A stretch of DNA of 64,000 nt from an uncultured Psychroserpens sp. Lineage in GTDB: Bacteria; Bacteroidota; Bacteroidia; Flavobacteriales; Flavobacteriaceae. Below, in pieces: positions 19,521 to 30,164 of this stretch. Where the stretch lies: assembly GCA_947488655.1 (NCBI GenBank), contig CANKZZ010000004.1, forward strand, positions 1 through 64,000, in the 5' to 3' direction. The first letter of the stretch is position 1. Each line of letters begins with the position of its first letter. Under the pieces are notes generated by a model that saw nothing but the letters and a program-made list of their open reading frames with translations, had not been told where the DNA came from and did no database searches. Position numbers and translations under genes: made by a program.

Positions 19521-21197
19521 TTAATTTCTTTTCTTAGTTCCTTGAGATTTAGAACCAACTCTAGACATTGCACATCTAAATCCAATATAGTCTGTCGCCA
19601 TATCTTGTGGGAAATATCTACGTTGTGCTGGGTCAATCCAGTACGCTCTATCTCTCCAAGATCCACCTTTATAAACTCTTACTTCATCATTAATTAAAGA
19701 CGTTCTTTGGTTAGAAGTGTCATACTCCTTAATAAGGTTACCTAATGAGTCTCTTTGTACGTTATGTTTAGGTGAGTTGTACATTTTACTTGTTGTACTA
19801 TTCTCATCATCTACATCTTCGTCAAAGCTTTCAGCATATAGACGAGAAGATCTTGTATCTCCATCTCTAAAGTTTCTATTATCGCTTTTATCAAAGTTTG
19901 TTCTTAAATATGTTTCATCTTCATCAACAGCAACTCTAGCAATTTCACCTGGAAGGTTTCTAGCTACAATTCTACCATTGCTTAAAGTATCATATACAAT
20001 TTCATCTGGAGTGATAACCTTTACAGTACCATCTTCGTTAATTGCATTTTTGTAATATACATTACCTCTTACATAGTTAAAGTCATTAAACTCATCATCT
20101 ACGATAGGTCTGTATACATCATAAACCCACTCAGCAACATTACCTGCCATATCATAAATACCATAGTCATTTGGTTCGTATGACATTACTTGTGCAGTAA
20201 TATCAGCACCATCATCAGACCATCCAGCAATACCACCATAATCACCTTTTCCTTGTTTAAAATTGGCTAGTTGATCACCTTTTGTTTTACGCTTACCAGA
20301 TCTAGTATATTGACCATCCCATGGGTATTTCTTACGTCCTCTATAAACGTTAAAATTTCTCAGCTCACTCATACCAAGTGCAGCGTATTCCCATTCTGCT
20401 TCCGTTGGAAGTCTGTAGTCTGGTGAAATTAAACCAGACTCTCTACGAGCATATTGGTTAATTGTATCTCCAGCTGCAGTTGTTTGTACTCTTCTTCTAG
20501 ATTTTGAAGGGTTTATAATAGAATCATTACCTCCATAAGTTTGAGTTGGAGCATTAATGTATGTATCAACATTAAAGTTGCTATCTGCTGCAGATGTTAA
20601 ATGAGTATCTCTTTCTAAATAGCCTGCCTCTTGTAATTTCATTTCAGCAACTCTATCTGTTCTCCAGCTTGCAAATTCAACAGCTTGAATCCAACTTACA
20701 CCAACAACAGGATACTCTCCATAACCTGGGTGACGTAAATAATTTTCAGTCATCATTTCGGCATAACCTAAACGATTTCTCCATACTAATGTATCAGGTA
20801 ATGCACCTTGATAAATTAGTCTAAAGTTTTCATCTTCTGGCGGATAAGTTCTCTTGATCCAATCTAAGTATTCGGTATACATTTTATTTGTAACCTCACT
20901 TTCGTCCATATAAAAAGATTGAATATGTTGCTGATTTGGAGAATTGTTCCAATCATGCATCACATCATCTTGTACTTTACCCATTGTAAAAGTACCACCT
21001 TCTACAAATACTAATCCTGGAGCAGTTTCTTGTTCTTGGAATTTATCATTGTACTGGAAACCACCGTTTTTATCGTTGATTTTCCAACCTGTAGCTCTCG
21101 ACGTATTTTTTGAAGAGTTTCTACTACAACTAACAATTGTTAAAGATACCACTAGGGCTAATAATATCCTTAAATTTAAGACGTTTTTCATATCCAT
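19521..21197 (-). CDS. gldJ: gliding motility lipoprotein GldJ
   Basis: A 558-residue outer-membrane lipoprotein. The signal sequence ends LTIVSC, with Cys about residue 24 as the lipidation site. The bulk is a formylglycine-generating-enzyme-like (FGE-sulfatase) fold: GGTFTMGKV near residue 46, DESEVTNKMY near 75, YRLPTEAEWEYAALG near 257, DMAGNVAEWVYD near 348 and GGSWRDRAYW near 520. GldJ is a structural and regulatory part of gliding motility and type IX secretion in Flavobacteria and stabilises GldK. It is divergent from porU, a common arrangement in this family. Confidence 0.94.
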   Translation of the reverse strand: MDMKNVLNLRILLALVVSLTIVSCSRNSSKNTSRATGWKINDKNGGFQYNDKFQEQETAPGLVFVEGGTFTMGKVQDDVMHDWNNSPNQQHIQSFYMDESEVTNKMYTEYLDWIKRTYPPEDENFRLIYQGALPDTLVWRNRLGYAEMMTENYLRHPGYGEYPVVGVSWIQAVEFASWRTDRVAEMKLQEAGYLERDTHLTSAADSNFNVDTYINAPTQTYGGNDSIINPSKSRRRVQTTAAGDTINQYARRESGLISPDYRLPTEAEWEYAALGMSELRNFNVYRGRKKYPWDGQYTRSGKRKTKGDQLANFKQGKGDYGGIAGWSDDGADITAQVMSYEPNDYGIYDMAGNVAEWVYDVYRPIVDDEFNDFNYVRGNVYYKNAINEDGTVKVITPDEIVYDTLSNGRIVARNLPGEIARVAVDEDETYLRTNFDKSDNRNFRDGDTRSSRLYAESFDEDVDDENSTTSKMYNSPKHNVQRDSLGNLIKEYDTSNQRTSLINDEVRVYKGGSWRDRAYWIDPAQRRYFPQDMATDYIGFRCAMSRVGSKSQGTKKRN

Positions 21198-21386
21198 ACT
21201 TTTAAGTAAGCTAATTTATTTTAGAGACGCAATATAGTAATTAAAGGTAAACATACAATACTTTTTGCTAAAATCATGCAAAAAAAACTGCATTTCATCC
21301 CTTTTTTTATACACAACAACGGATTTTTGATCAGTTTATCGATGTATTTTGTCTTTAATAACGAACGAATAAATCAATTATTGTTG

Positions 21387-21394
21387 TAATTTTG
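21387..21394 (+). promoter_or_regulatory. candidate -7 promoter element for porU
   Basis: TAATTTTG fits the Bacteroidetes -7 consensus TAnnTTTG, 52 bp before the porU start, in the 249-bp divergent gldJ-porU region. No good -33 element is visible. Confidence 0.3.
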
Positions 21395-21446
21395 AATAAA
21401 AATTTTTGACTAAATAATATCACGACTTTATAGACGTTAATTAACT

Positions 21447-24400
21447 ATGAAAAAATATTTACTATTATCCTTATTATTTATCACTTATATAAGTTCTGCT
21501 CAGCAAAAGCAATTTGATATCAAATGGTCTGGTCAAACAACTTTAGAAACCGATAATTCTAAAATTGTAATACCTAGTTTTGATAAAAGTCATTTTAACT
21601 TCACTTATAAAGACGGAATTACATTTTTTGCACTCTGGGATGAATCTACCTTTGTAGATGAAAATTCTGTTGAGTTGAGTCAAGTATCATATGCAACTAT
21701 TACTGCAACAGAGTTAAGAGATTTACCATTATCAACAATACCAACTACACCAAAAATAACTTTTAAAAATGCTATAGATAGAGATAATGTATCGGCTTAT
21801 TTAGAAATTACACCAATCATTAATGATAGAGGTATATATAAAAAAATAACGTCATTCACCGTTAGTTATCAATATGGACCATCTCTTAATAGATCTAGTT
21901 TAGATAATCAAGAGATTGTTAATTCTGTTTTAAGTACTGGTCAATGGAACCGGTTTTATGTCGAAAAATCTGGAGTCTATATTTTAACAAAGGGTTTTTT
22001 AAACTCAATGGGTGTAAATACAAATGTAGACCCAAGATCTATAAAACTTTATGGTAATGGTGGTGCAATGCTTCCGTTAGCAAATAATGAACCAGCTCCA
22101 AATGACCTAATAGAAAATGCAATTAGATTTGTAGGAGGAGAAGACGGTGTTTTTAATGATAGTGATTACATATTGTTTTATGCCGAAGGTGTTAATGAGT
22201 ATAACCAGGAGAGTGATACTAATGTTAATTTATACGCAGACAAATCATATTACTATATAACGACTCAGGGAGACTTCGGAAAACGTATAACTCCATTAAA
22301 TCAACCAGATGATGAACCTTCTTTAGAAATCACAACATTTCAAGATTATCAGTTTCATGAAGTAGATGAGAACAATTTAGGAAAAATTGGAAGGCGCTGG
22401 TTTGGTGAGCGCTTTGATGTGGAGAACGAAAAAGAATTTAATTTCAGTTTCCCAAATATGGTGTCAACCGTACCAGCAAAAATTAGAGTGCTCGCAGCAG
22501 GAGTAAGTGAATCAACTGCAAGTAATATGCAAGTCGTAGTTAATGGTAACTTAGAAGGTACAATTGGTTTTTCAATTGTAGATGACCCCATACTTGCATC
22601 TCCAGGATCTTATCAAAATGATATAACACTTCCAGCTCCAGATGTTGATGTAAAATTAATTTACAATAATAACGGTAACCCATCTACTTTTGGGTATTTA
22701 GATTATGTATCTATTGAGGCAACAAGAGAGTTGGTTTTTGCTGGGACTCAGTTTGTATTTAAAAATGAAGAAGTTGCTTTAAACTCAGGGATAGTGCAAT
22801 ACACTTTAGGTAATGCAACTAACATACAAGAAGTTTGGGATATTACAGATAAATATAATGTACAAGCAGTCATCAATTCAGATCAAAACGCTAATCTAAT
22901 ATTTAAAGATATTGCAGGTTCAGAAAAAAAATACATAACCGTAACTACAGCAGATTATTATCAGCCTCTAAGAGATTCTAACACAAGTGTAGCAAATCAA
23001 AATATTAAAGGCACAGTATTTTTAAATAATCAAGGAGAATTTCAAGATTTAGACTATATAATTATATCTAACAATAATTATATCTCACAAGCAGAGAGGC
23101 TTGCTCAAATAAATAGAGACCAGTATGGTTTAAATGTAAAGGTAATTACATTAAACGAAATTTATCATGAGTTTGGGTCAGGTAAGCAAGATGTTGCAGC
23201 AATTAGAAATATGGTGCAGTATGTATATCAAAATGCAAGTGAACCAAGTAACCGATTAAAATATCTATGTTTATTTGGAGATGCGTCGTATGATTATAAA
23301 AACAGAGTTTCTAACAATACAAACGTAGTTCCTACTTGGAACTCTAATGAGAGTTTTAGTTTGGTTTCCTCGTTTATTTCTGATGATTTCTACGGAATGA
23401 TGGACGAAAATGAAGGAGAAATGGGACAATCAGAATTATTAGATATCGCTGTTGGTCGAATTTTAGCAGATACGCCTCAGCGTGCAAAAGAATTAGTAGA
23501 CAAAATCGAAGGATATTATGGAGAAGAAGCATTTGGTAGCTGGAGAAATAATGTAGTTTACATCTCTGATGACGTTGATAAAGATTGGGAAATTATTTTA
23601 GAGTCTACTACAGATGAGATTTCAAATGAAATTACCGCACAAAAGCCTTTTATAAATGTAACAAAAATTCATACAGATGCATTTCAACAACAATCATCTG
23701 CTAGTGGAGAACGATATCCTGCAGTAAATGACGCAATAAAAAATGCGTTAGATGTTGGAGCTATTGTAGTAAATTATTTTGGTCATGGTGGTGAAGATGG
23801 TTTAGCCTCAGAGCGTATATTCACAAAAGTCGATGCTCAAGAAATTAGAAACCTTTGTAAGTTTAATTTATTTATCACGATAACTTGCGAGTATACCAAG
23901 TTTGATAATCCGCAAAGACAAACTGCTGGAGAATTTACGTATTGGAACAAAGAGGGTGGAGCCATAGGTTTGATTACCACTACTAGACAAATATTTGTAA
24001 CGGTTGGAGTAACAGTTAATGAGCAATTTGCAGAGTATTTATTTAACTACGGATCTAACGATTACCCATCAATTGCAGAAGCTTTAAGGTTAACAAAAAA
24101 TGATCCGTCTGTAGCTGGTATTAATCAAAAATCGTTAGTTTTTTCTATTGGAGATCCAGCATTAAAATTAGCCATTGCAAAACCCGAAATTAGATTAACA
24201 AAAGTAAACGATGTACCTGTAGCTGAGCAAACCGAGCCACTTAAAGCTTTAGATCGCGTTAAAATGTCTGGACAAGTCTATGATACTTCTGGCAACTTTT
24301 TATCTAATTATAATGGTATAGTAACTGCCACAGTAATGGATAAAGAAATAGAAAGACAAACATTAGGAAACGATGGTATTACAGATAGTACAGGCGAGTT

Positions 24401-25295
24401 AATTATCTTAGATTTTAAAACACTGGGAGAAACTATGTTTAGAGGTCAGGCAACAGTGACTAATGGCGAGTTTGAATTTGAATTTGTTGTGCCAAGAGAT
24501 ATCGGTATACCAATAGGACAAGGAAAAGTTGGGTTTTATTCTAAACAAGATAATATTTTAGATGATAAAGCAGGATACAGCTTTGATATACAAGTTGGAG
24601 GTATCAATGAAAATGCCGAAGAAGATAATATAGGTCCTGTTATTAATCTTTTTATGAATGATGAAAACTTTGTGTCTGGAGGTATAACAAACGAGCAGCC
24701 AGTACTCATAGCAAAGTTGCAAGATGATAACGGTATCAATACCGCAAGCGGAATTGGGCATGACATAACAGCAATTATTGATGGAGACGAAACCAATCCT
24801 TTTATTTTAAATGATTACTACGAGGCAAGTGTTGATGATTTCACAAATGGTAAACTTAGCTATCCTTTTAGGGATTTAGAACCAGGTTTACACACTTTAA
24901 CCTTTAAAGCATGGGATGTTTATAACAATTCTTCAATTGCTCAAATAGAATTTAATGTAAGAGATAAAGATGAAGAATTAGTTATAGATAATGTATTAAA
25001 TTATCCAAATCCATTTATAGATTATACCGAATTTTGGTTTAATCACAATAGTTCAGATGTTTTAGACGTTTCAGTACAAATCTTTACAGTTTCAGGAAAA
25101 TTAGTAAGAACTTTAAATGGTCAAACCTCAGGAGGAGGTAAAGTAACTAGCTCACTTTCTAAAGATATTGTTTGGGATGGTAGAGATGATTTTGGTGATA
25201 AAATTGGTAAAGGAGTCTACGTTTATAAACTAAAAGTGAGATCTGAACGTTTAAATAAACAAGTTGAAAAAATTGAAAAACTTGTCATACTATAA
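21447..25295 (+). CDS. porU: type IX secretion system sortase PorU
   Basis: A 1282-residue gingipain-type (C25) peptidase acting as the T9SS sortase, which removes C-terminal signals from substrates at the cell surface and attaches them. It has a signal peptide (about 1-18, ending SSAQQ). The caspase-like catalytic pair is visible: His780 in YFGHGGEDG and Cys814 in TCEYTKFDNP. FlgD-like/Ig-like C-terminal segments (DIVWDGRDDFGDKIG) end in a beta domain with VYVYKLKV. It is followed by porV after 65 bp, its known functional partner. Confidence 0.95.
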   Translation: MKKYLLLSLLFITYISSAQQKQFDIKWSGQTTLETDNSKIVIPSFDKSHFNFTYKDGITFFALWDESTFVDENSVELSQVSYATITATELRDLPLSTIPTTPKITFKNAIDRDNVSAYLEITPIINDRGIYKKITSFTVSYQYGPSLNRSSLDNQEIVNSVLSTGQWNRFYVEKSGVYILTKGFLNSMGVNTNVDPRSIKLYGNGGAMLPLANNEPAPNDLIENAIRFVGGEDGVFNDSDYILFYAEGVNEYNQESDTNVNLYADKSYYYITTQGDFGKRITPLNQPDDEPSLEITTFQDYQFHEVDENNLGKIGRRWFGERFDVENEKEFNFSFPNMVSTVPAKIRVLAAGVSESTASNMQVVVNGNLEGTIGFSIVDDPILASPGSYQNDITLPAPDVDVKLIYNNNGNPSTFGYLDYVSIEATRELVFAGTQFVFKNEEVALNSGIVQYTLGNATNIQEVWDITDKYNVQAVINSDQNANLIFKDIAGSEKKYITVTTADYYQPLRDSNTSVANQNIKGTVFLNNQGEFQDLDYIIISNNNYISQAERLAQINRDQYGLNVKVITLNEIYHEFGSGKQDVAAIRNMVQYVYQNASEPSNRLKYLCLFGDASYDYKNRVSNNTNVVPTWNSNESFSLVSSFISDDFYGMMDENEGEMGQSELLDIAVGRILADTPQRAKELVDKIEGYYGEEAFGSWRNNVVYISDDVDKDWEIILESTTDEISNEITAQKPFINVTKIHTDAFQQQSSASGERYPAVNDAIKNALDVGAIVVNYFGHGGEDGLASERIFTKVDAQEIRNLCKFNLFITITCEYTKFDNPQRQTAGEFTYWNKEGGAIGLITTTRQIFVTVGVTVNEQFAEYLFNYGSNDYPSIAEALRLTKNDPSVAGINQKSLVFSIGDPALKLAIAKPEIRLTKVNDVPVAEQTEPLKALDRVKMSGQVYDTSGNFLSNYNGIVTATVMDKEIERQTLGNDGITDSTGELIILDFKTLGETMFRGQATVTNGEFEFEFVVPRDIGIPIGQGKVGFYSKQDNILDDKAGYSFDIQVGGINENAEEDNIGPVINLFMNDENFVSGGITNEQPVLIAKLQDDNGINTASGIGHDITAIIDGDETNPFILNDYYEASVDDFTNGKLSYPFRDLEPGLHTLTFKAWDVYNNSSIAQIEFNVRDKDEELVIDNVLNYPNPFIDYTEFWFNHNSSDVLDVSVQIFTVSGKLVRTLNGQTSGGGKVTSSLSKDIVWDGRDDFGDKIGKGVYVYKLKVRSERLNKQVEKIEKLVIL

Positions 25296-25360
25296 TAATA
25301 AATTATATTTGCCTAATATATTATAAGTAGCAATACCTTAATATAAACACAAATTCACAT

Positions 25361-26599
25361 ATGAAAAAGTACATTTTAGCCTTAGTTTCTCTTATTGCAC
25401 TACAAAACATATACGCGCAAGAAGAAGGAGCAACAATAACATTTCCAAACCAATCTACAGTTATTACAACAGGAGTTCCTTTTATGCTCATTGCACCAGA
25501 TGCAAGATCTGCAGGTATGGGAGATATAGGAGTAGCAACATCAGTAGATGCTTATTCGCAACAATGGAATGCTGCTAAATACACATTCTCTGAGGCAAAA
25601 TCAGGAATAGCAGTAAGTTATACACCATACCTAAGTAAATTAGTAAATGATATATCAATTGCATATCTAACCTATTTTAATAGAATAGATGATAGAAGTG
25701 CCTTTGGTGTTAGTTTTAAATATTTTGGATTAGGTGAAATAGAAATTCGTCCAGATGAATTCTCGGAGCCTTTAATTGAAAAGCCTAATGAGTTTACGGT
25801 AGATGCATCTTACTCTTTACGTTTAGCAGACCAATTTTCTATGGCAGTAGCTTTAAGATATTTACGTTCAGATTTAAGAATACAAGCAGTAGATGCAAAT
25901 GCTAGCGCAGCTGGCTCTTTTGGAGTGGATATTTCTGGTTTCTATCAAAGTGAAGAAGAAGCTTATGATAGTTTTAATGGTAGAACACGTTTAGGTTTTG
26001 CAATTCAAAATTTAGGTCCAAAAATTAAATATGATGATGGAGGTCGTGAAAACTTTTTACCTACAAACCTTAGATTAGGAGGTGGGTTTGATTTTATTTT
26101 TGACGAGTATAATACATTATCTGTAACTGCAGAGGTAACTAAATTATTGGTGCCAACACCTCCATTATTTGGTTTTGTTGATACTAATGGAGATGGAGAA
26201 CAAACGTCTGATGACGCTTCAACAGCAGATATTGACGAAAATGAACCAACCATCATTACAGGAGGTCAAGATAATAATGTTAGCTTCTTATCAGGAGTTT
26301 TTCAATCATTTGGAGATGCTCCAGGTGGTTTTAGCGAAGAGCTAAAAGAGTTTACATGGGCATTAGGAGCAGAGTATCTTTACCAAGAATCATTTGCTTT
26401 TAGAGCAGGTTATTTTAACGAGAGCGATGATAAAGGTGCACGTAAATTCTTTGCACTTGGCGCAGGATTTAAATACACAACAATAAATATAGATTTATCA
26501 TACTTGTTTTCGGCATCAAAAATTCAAAGCCCTTTAGAAAATACTTTACGTTTTTCTTTAACATTTAATTTTGGAGATGGAGAATATGATGAGTATTAA
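25361..26599 (+). CDS. porV: type IX secretion system outer-membrane protein PorV
   Basis: A 412-residue outer-membrane beta barrel of the FadL-like PorV/LptO family, with signal peptide ending IYAQE. PorV shuttles substrates from the SprA translocon to the PorU sortase. DARSAGMGDIGVATSVDAY near residue 48 is the family signature. A Ca2+-binding-like DTNGDGEQTSDD loop lies near residue 271. The end is SLTFNFGDGEYDEY. It is in an operon-like arrangement with porU, and a terminator follows. Confidence 0.94.
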   Translation: MKKYILALVSLIALQNIYAQEEGATITFPNQSTVITTGVPFMLIAPDARSAGMGDIGVATSVDAYSQQWNAAKYTFSEAKSGIAVSYTPYLSKLVNDISIAYLTYFNRIDDRSAFGVSFKYFGLGEIEIRPDEFSEPLIEKPNEFTVDASYSLRLADQFSMAVALRYLRSDLRIQAVDANASAAGSFGVDISGFYQSEEEAYDSFNGRTRLGFAIQNLGPKIKYDDGGRENFLPTNLRLGGGFDFIFDEYNTLSVTAEVTKLLVPTPPLFGFVDTNGDGEQTSDDASTADIDENEPTIITGGQDNNVSFLSGVFQSFGDAPGGFSEELKEFTWALGAEYLYQESFAFRAGYFNESDDKGARKFFALGAGFKYTTINIDLSYLFSASKIQSPLENTLRFSLTFNFGDGEYDEY

Positions 26600-26620
26600 T
26601 AAATCATAAAATTCAAATAA

Positions 26621-26656
26621 AAAAAACTATTGTTATTACAGCAATAGTTTTTTTGG
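26621..26656. terminator. terminator after porV
   Basis: A stem of about 13 bp with one G-U pair and a 5-base loop (arms about 26624-26636 and 26642-26654) has an A run before and a T run after. It ends the porUV transcript. Confidence 0.85.
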
Positions 26657-26671
26657 CTAAACACGTTTTTG

Positions 26672-27154
26672 ATGAGAGATATAAAAATAGAATCTACCCT
26701 TACTGTTTATGAAGACTACAATGAGCTTCCTAAAGATGTGGCATCTTTAATGGATCAAGCAATAGATGCCAGACTTAAGGCATATGCACCATATTCAAAA
26801 TTTTTAGTAGGCGCAGCAATTCTATTAGATAATGGAGAGATTATTACTGGTAATAATCAAGAAAATGCATCATATCCTTCAGGTTTGTGCGCAGAGCGCA
26901 CAGCAATCTATTATGCAGGCTCAAAATATCCAAATGCAAAAATTGTAACAATGGCTTTAACAGCAGGCTCTCAAAAGCAACCTACCAATTCTCCAATTCC
27001 ACCTTGTGGTGCGTGTAGGCAAGCAATTTCAGAGTACGAGGTCAAACAAGAAGCACCTATAGAAATCTATTTTATGGGAACCTCAGGCAAGGTTGTAAAA
27101 TCAAAATCTCTTGCAATTTTATTGCCTTTAGGCTTTGATAAAAGTTTTCTATAA
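26672..27154 (+). CDS. cdd: cytidine deaminase
   Basis: A homotetrameric-type cytidine deaminase (160 residues) converting cytidine or deoxycytidine to uridine in pyrimidine salvage. Zinc ligands and the catalytic Glu are seen in CAERTAIYYA near residue 73 and in PPCGACRQA near 110. ATG 26672 is chosen over the in-frame TTG three bases upstream. It follows the porV terminator directly. Confidence 0.93.
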   Translation: MRDIKIESTLTVYEDYNELPKDVASLMDQAIDARLKAYAPYSKFLVGAAILLDNGEIITGNNQENASYPSGLCAERTAIYYAGSKYPNAKIVTMALTAGSQKQPTNSPIPPCGACRQAISEYEVKQEAPIEIYFMGTSGKVVKSKSLAILLPLGFDKSFL

Positions 27155-27207
27155 CGATTTCGTAATAAAATTACGTTTTTCGGTTTTTTCATTACTAACT
27201 AAAGTGT

Positions 27208-27215
27208 TACTTTTG
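27208..27215 (+). promoter_or_regulatory. candidate -7 promoter element upstream of pdhA
   Basis: TACTTTTG fits TAnnTTTG, 98 bp before the pdhA start codon. The -33 region is not recognisable, so this is tentative. Confidence 0.3.
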
Positions 27216-27312
27216 TTAGTGGCTTGATTTTATCTAAAATTAAAATCATGCTAGTGATATCTCAAGAGACTTTAAAACTTGAGTATTATTTTAGACATAA
27301 ATAATAAACTAT

Positions 27313-28311
27313 ATGCAAAAAATCACAAAAGAGGTTTACCTTAAATGGTATGAAGACATGTTGTTCTGGAGAAAGTTTGAAGACAAGCTAGCTGCAGTTT
27401 ATATTCAACAAAAAGTAAGAGGATTTCTTCACTTATATAATGGTCAGGAAGCAGTTTTAGCAGGAGCACTTCATGCTATGGATTTGACAAAAGATAAAAT
27501 GATTACTGCGTATAGAAATCACGTTCAGCCAATTGGTATGGGAGTAGATCCTAAACGCGTTATGGCAGAGTTATATGGTAAAGCAACAGGGACTTCTCAA
27601 GGTTTAGGTGGATCTATGCATATTTTCTCTAAAGAACATCGTTTTTATGGTGGTCATGGTATTGTAGGAGGACAAATTCCACTAGGAGCAGGAATTGCTT
27701 TTGGAGACAAGTATCACGATGTAGATGGTGTAACAATTTGTTGTTTTGGAGATGGTGCAGCACGTCAAGGCTCACTGCACGAAACATTTAATTTAGCAAT
27801 GTTATGGAATTTGCCAGTAGTCTTTGTTTGTGAAAACAATGGTTACGCAATGGGAACCTCTGTAGAACGTACAGCAAACCATACAGATATTTGGAAACTA
27901 GGTTTAGGTTATGAAATGCCATGTGGACCAGTTGATGGGATGAACCCAATTAAAGTAGCAGAGGCTTTTGATGAAGCAATCACCAGAGCTAGATCTGGAG
28001 GAGGACCAACTTTTTTAGAAGTTAAAACGTACCGTTATAGAGGTCATTCTATGAGTGATGCTCAACACTACAGAACCAAAGATGAAGTTGCAGAGTACAA
28101 AAAAATAGATCCTATTACTCAAGTTAAAGATATTATTCTTGAAAATAATTATGCCTCAGAGGCAGATATAAAAGTTATTGATAAACGCGTTAAAGCATTA
28201 GTCGCAGAGTGTGAGAAATTTGCAGAAGATTCTCCATATCCTGAGAAAAATGTGATGTACGATGTCGTTTACGAACAAGAAGATTATCCATTTATTCAAC
28301 ACAAATTATAA
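27313..28311 (+). CDS. pdhA: pyruvate dehydrogenase E1 component, alpha subunit
   Basis: The alpha subunit of the heterotetrameric thiamine-diphosphate E1, 332 residues. The ThDP/Mg motif runs from GDGAARQGSLHE near residue 146 to CENNGYAMGT near 175. Phosphorylation-loop-like YRYRGHSMSDAQHYR is near 236. It decarboxylates pyruvate and acetylates the E2 lipoyl groups together with a beta subunit, which is not encoded here and must lie elsewhere. It is followed after 3 bp by the E2 gene. Confidence 0.94.
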   Translation: MQKITKEVYLKWYEDMLFWRKFEDKLAAVYIQQKVRGFLHLYNGQEAVLAGALHAMDLTKDKMITAYRNHVQPIGMGVDPKRVMAELYGKATGTSQGLGGSMHIFSKEHRFYGGHGIVGGQIPLGAGIAFGDKYHDVDGVTICCFGDGAARQGSLHETFNLAMLWNLPVVFVCENNGYAMGTSVERTANHTDIWKLGLGYEMPCGPVDGMNPIKVAEAFDEAITRARSGGGPTFLEVKTYRYRGHSMSDAQHYRTKDEVAEYKKIDPITQVKDIILENNYASEADIKVIDKRVKALVAECEKFAEDSPYPEKNVMYDVVYEQEDYPFIQHKL

Positions 28312-28314
28312 GCT

Positions 28315-30021
28315 ATGGCAGAAATAATTAACATGCCTCGTTTGAGCGATACGATGGAAGAAGGAACGGTTGCTACTTGGTTAAAAAAAGTTGGTGACAA
28401 GATCGAAGAAGGAGACATTCTTGCAGAAATTGAAACTGACAAGGCAACAATGGAGTTTGAATCTTTCAACGAAGGTACGTTACTACATATAGGCATTGCA
28501 GAGGGAGAAACCGCAAAGGTAGATACACTTTTAGCAATCATTGGAGAAGAAGGTGAAGATATTTCTCAATATTTAGATGATAATGCTTCGGAAGCTAAAG
28601 CACAAGACTCAGAGACTGAGACTTCCGAAGATAATGAAGAAGATAAAGAAGAAGAAAAGGAAGATAATAGCCAGAGTGAAGCTAATTCATCTTCCGAAGA
28701 GAAAGAAGATGAAACAGCAAGTGACGATCAATTGCCAGAAGGTGTCATAGTTGTAACGATGCCTCGTTTAAGTGACACGATGGAAGAAGGTACTGTGGCT
28801 TCTTGGTTAAAGAAAGTTGGTGATAAAGTAGAAGAAGGAGATATTCTAGCAGAAATTGAAACAGATAAAGCTACAATGGAGTTTGAATCTTTTCAATCAG
28901 GTACGCTTTTAGAAATAGGAATAGATGAAGGAGAATCTGCCAAAGTAGATTCACTTTTAGCAATTATAGGTCCAGAAGGAACAGATATCTCTAACGTTGC
29001 AAAAAACTTTAAAACTGCAAACTCATCTTCTAAAGCTTCTAAAAGTACAGAAACTAAAGAAGAACCTAAGAAAGAAGAAAAGAAAGAAACGACTTCTAAC
29101 AAAGCTCCAAAAGAAGAGACTAAAAAAGAAACTAAAACGTCTAAACCTGCAGTTTCAACAAATTCATCTGGTAGAATTCATGCATCTCCTTTAGCTAAAA
29201 AAATGGCAGAAGAGAAAGGTGTTAATTTATCTCAGGTTACTGGAAGTGGAGAAAATGGACGTATTGTAAAACGCGATATAGAAAATTACACACCTGCTCA
29301 AGCAGGCGCTCAAGTTGGTAAATTTGTACCAACTGGACAAGAGGATTTTGATGAGGTACCAAATTCTAACATGCGTAAAGCGATTGCAAAAAACTTAGCA
29401 AAATCTAAATTTACAGCACCACATTATTATTTAAATGTGGAGTTTGATATGGAAAACGCTATGGCTTTTAGAGCACAGTATAATTCTCTGCCAGATACCA
29501 AAATATCTTATAACGATATGATTGTAAAAGCTTGTGCACTTGCTTTAAAAGCACATCCGCAGGTTAACTCTCAATGGTTTGATGATAGAATGCAACTCAA
29601 TAATCACGTACATATTGGTGTAGCAGTTGCTGTACCAGATGGTCTATTAGTGCCAGTTGTAAAATTTGCTAACGAGCAAAGTTTACCGCAAATAGGTGCA
29701 GCTGTTAAAGAGTATGCAGGAAAAGCTAGGAATAAAAAATTAGCTTTAGATGAGATGGAAGGTAGTACGTTTACTATATCTAACTTAGGAATGTTTGGTA
29801 TAGAAAGTTTCACGTCTATTATCAATCAGCCAAACTCTGCAATCTTATCTGTTGGTGCAATTGTATCTAAACCAGTTGTTAAAAACGGACAAGTAGTGGC
29901 AGGTAATACAATGAAATTAACATTGGCTTGTGATCATAGAACAGTAGATGGTGCTACAGGAGCACAATTTTTACAAACTTTAAAGGGATATATCGAAAAT
30001 CCTATAACGATGTTAGTTTAA
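28315..30021 (+). CDS. pdhC: dihydrolipoamide acetyltransferase, E2 of pyruvate dehydrogenase
   Basis: A 568-residue E2 with two tandem lipoyl domains (about residues 2-77 and 144-220). Each carries the lipoylation lysine in EIETDKATMEFES. Acidic and then Lys/Glu-rich linkers follow, then a peripheral-subunit-binding domain (about 285-320, HASPLAKKMAEE). The C-terminal catalytic acetyltransferase domain has active-site His541 in DHRTVDG. The near duplication of the lipoyl domains at protein level is clear. It forms an operon with pdhA; a terminator follows. Confidence 0.95.
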   Translation: MAEIINMPRLSDTMEEGTVATWLKKVGDKIEEGDILAEIETDKATMEFESFNEGTLLHIGIAEGETAKVDTLLAIIGEEGEDISQYLDDNASEAKAQDSETETSEDNEEDKEEEKEDNSQSEANSSSEEKEDETASDDQLPEGVIVVTMPRLSDTMEEGTVASWLKKVGDKVEEGDILAEIETDKATMEFESFQSGTLLEIGIDEGESAKVDSLLAIIGPEGTDISNVAKNFKTANSSSKASKSTETKEEPKKEEKKETTSNKAPKEETKKETKTSKPAVSTNSSGRIHASPLAKKMAEEKGVNLSQVTGSGENGRIVKRDIENYTPAQAGAQVGKFVPTGQEDFDEVPNSNMRKAIAKNLAKSKFTAPHYYLNVEFDMENAMAFRAQYNSLPDTKISYNDMIVKACALALKAHPQVNSQWFDDRMQLNNHVHIGVAVAVPDGLLVPVVKFANEQSLPQIGAAVKEYAGKARNKKLALDEMEGSTFTISNLGMFGIESFTSIINQPNSAILSVGAIVSKPVVKNGQVVAGNTMKLTLACDHRTVDGATGAQFLQTLKGYIENPITMLV

Positions 30022-30068
30022 TACTATCTAAAGGTTATACTGTATTTATTACAGCATCTAATTAATAT

Positions 30069-30106
30069 AATCCTGATTTGATAATATTTCAAGTCAGGAT
30101 TTTTTT
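30069..30106 (+). terminator. terminator after pdhC
   Basis: A 13-bp stem with one G-U pair (30069-30081 with 30089-30101) is followed by T residues, 47 bp after the E2 stop codon. Confidence 0.88.
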
Positions 30107-30164
30107 ATATTTAAACTCAAATAATTTGAGACCTGTATTAAAAGGTCTAAAAATATATATTTAT

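Noticed and set aside
30078-30164. Longer N-terminus of the M28 peptidase
   Set aside because: It passes through the pdhC terminator and would bury the clear lipoprotein signal that begins at 30165.
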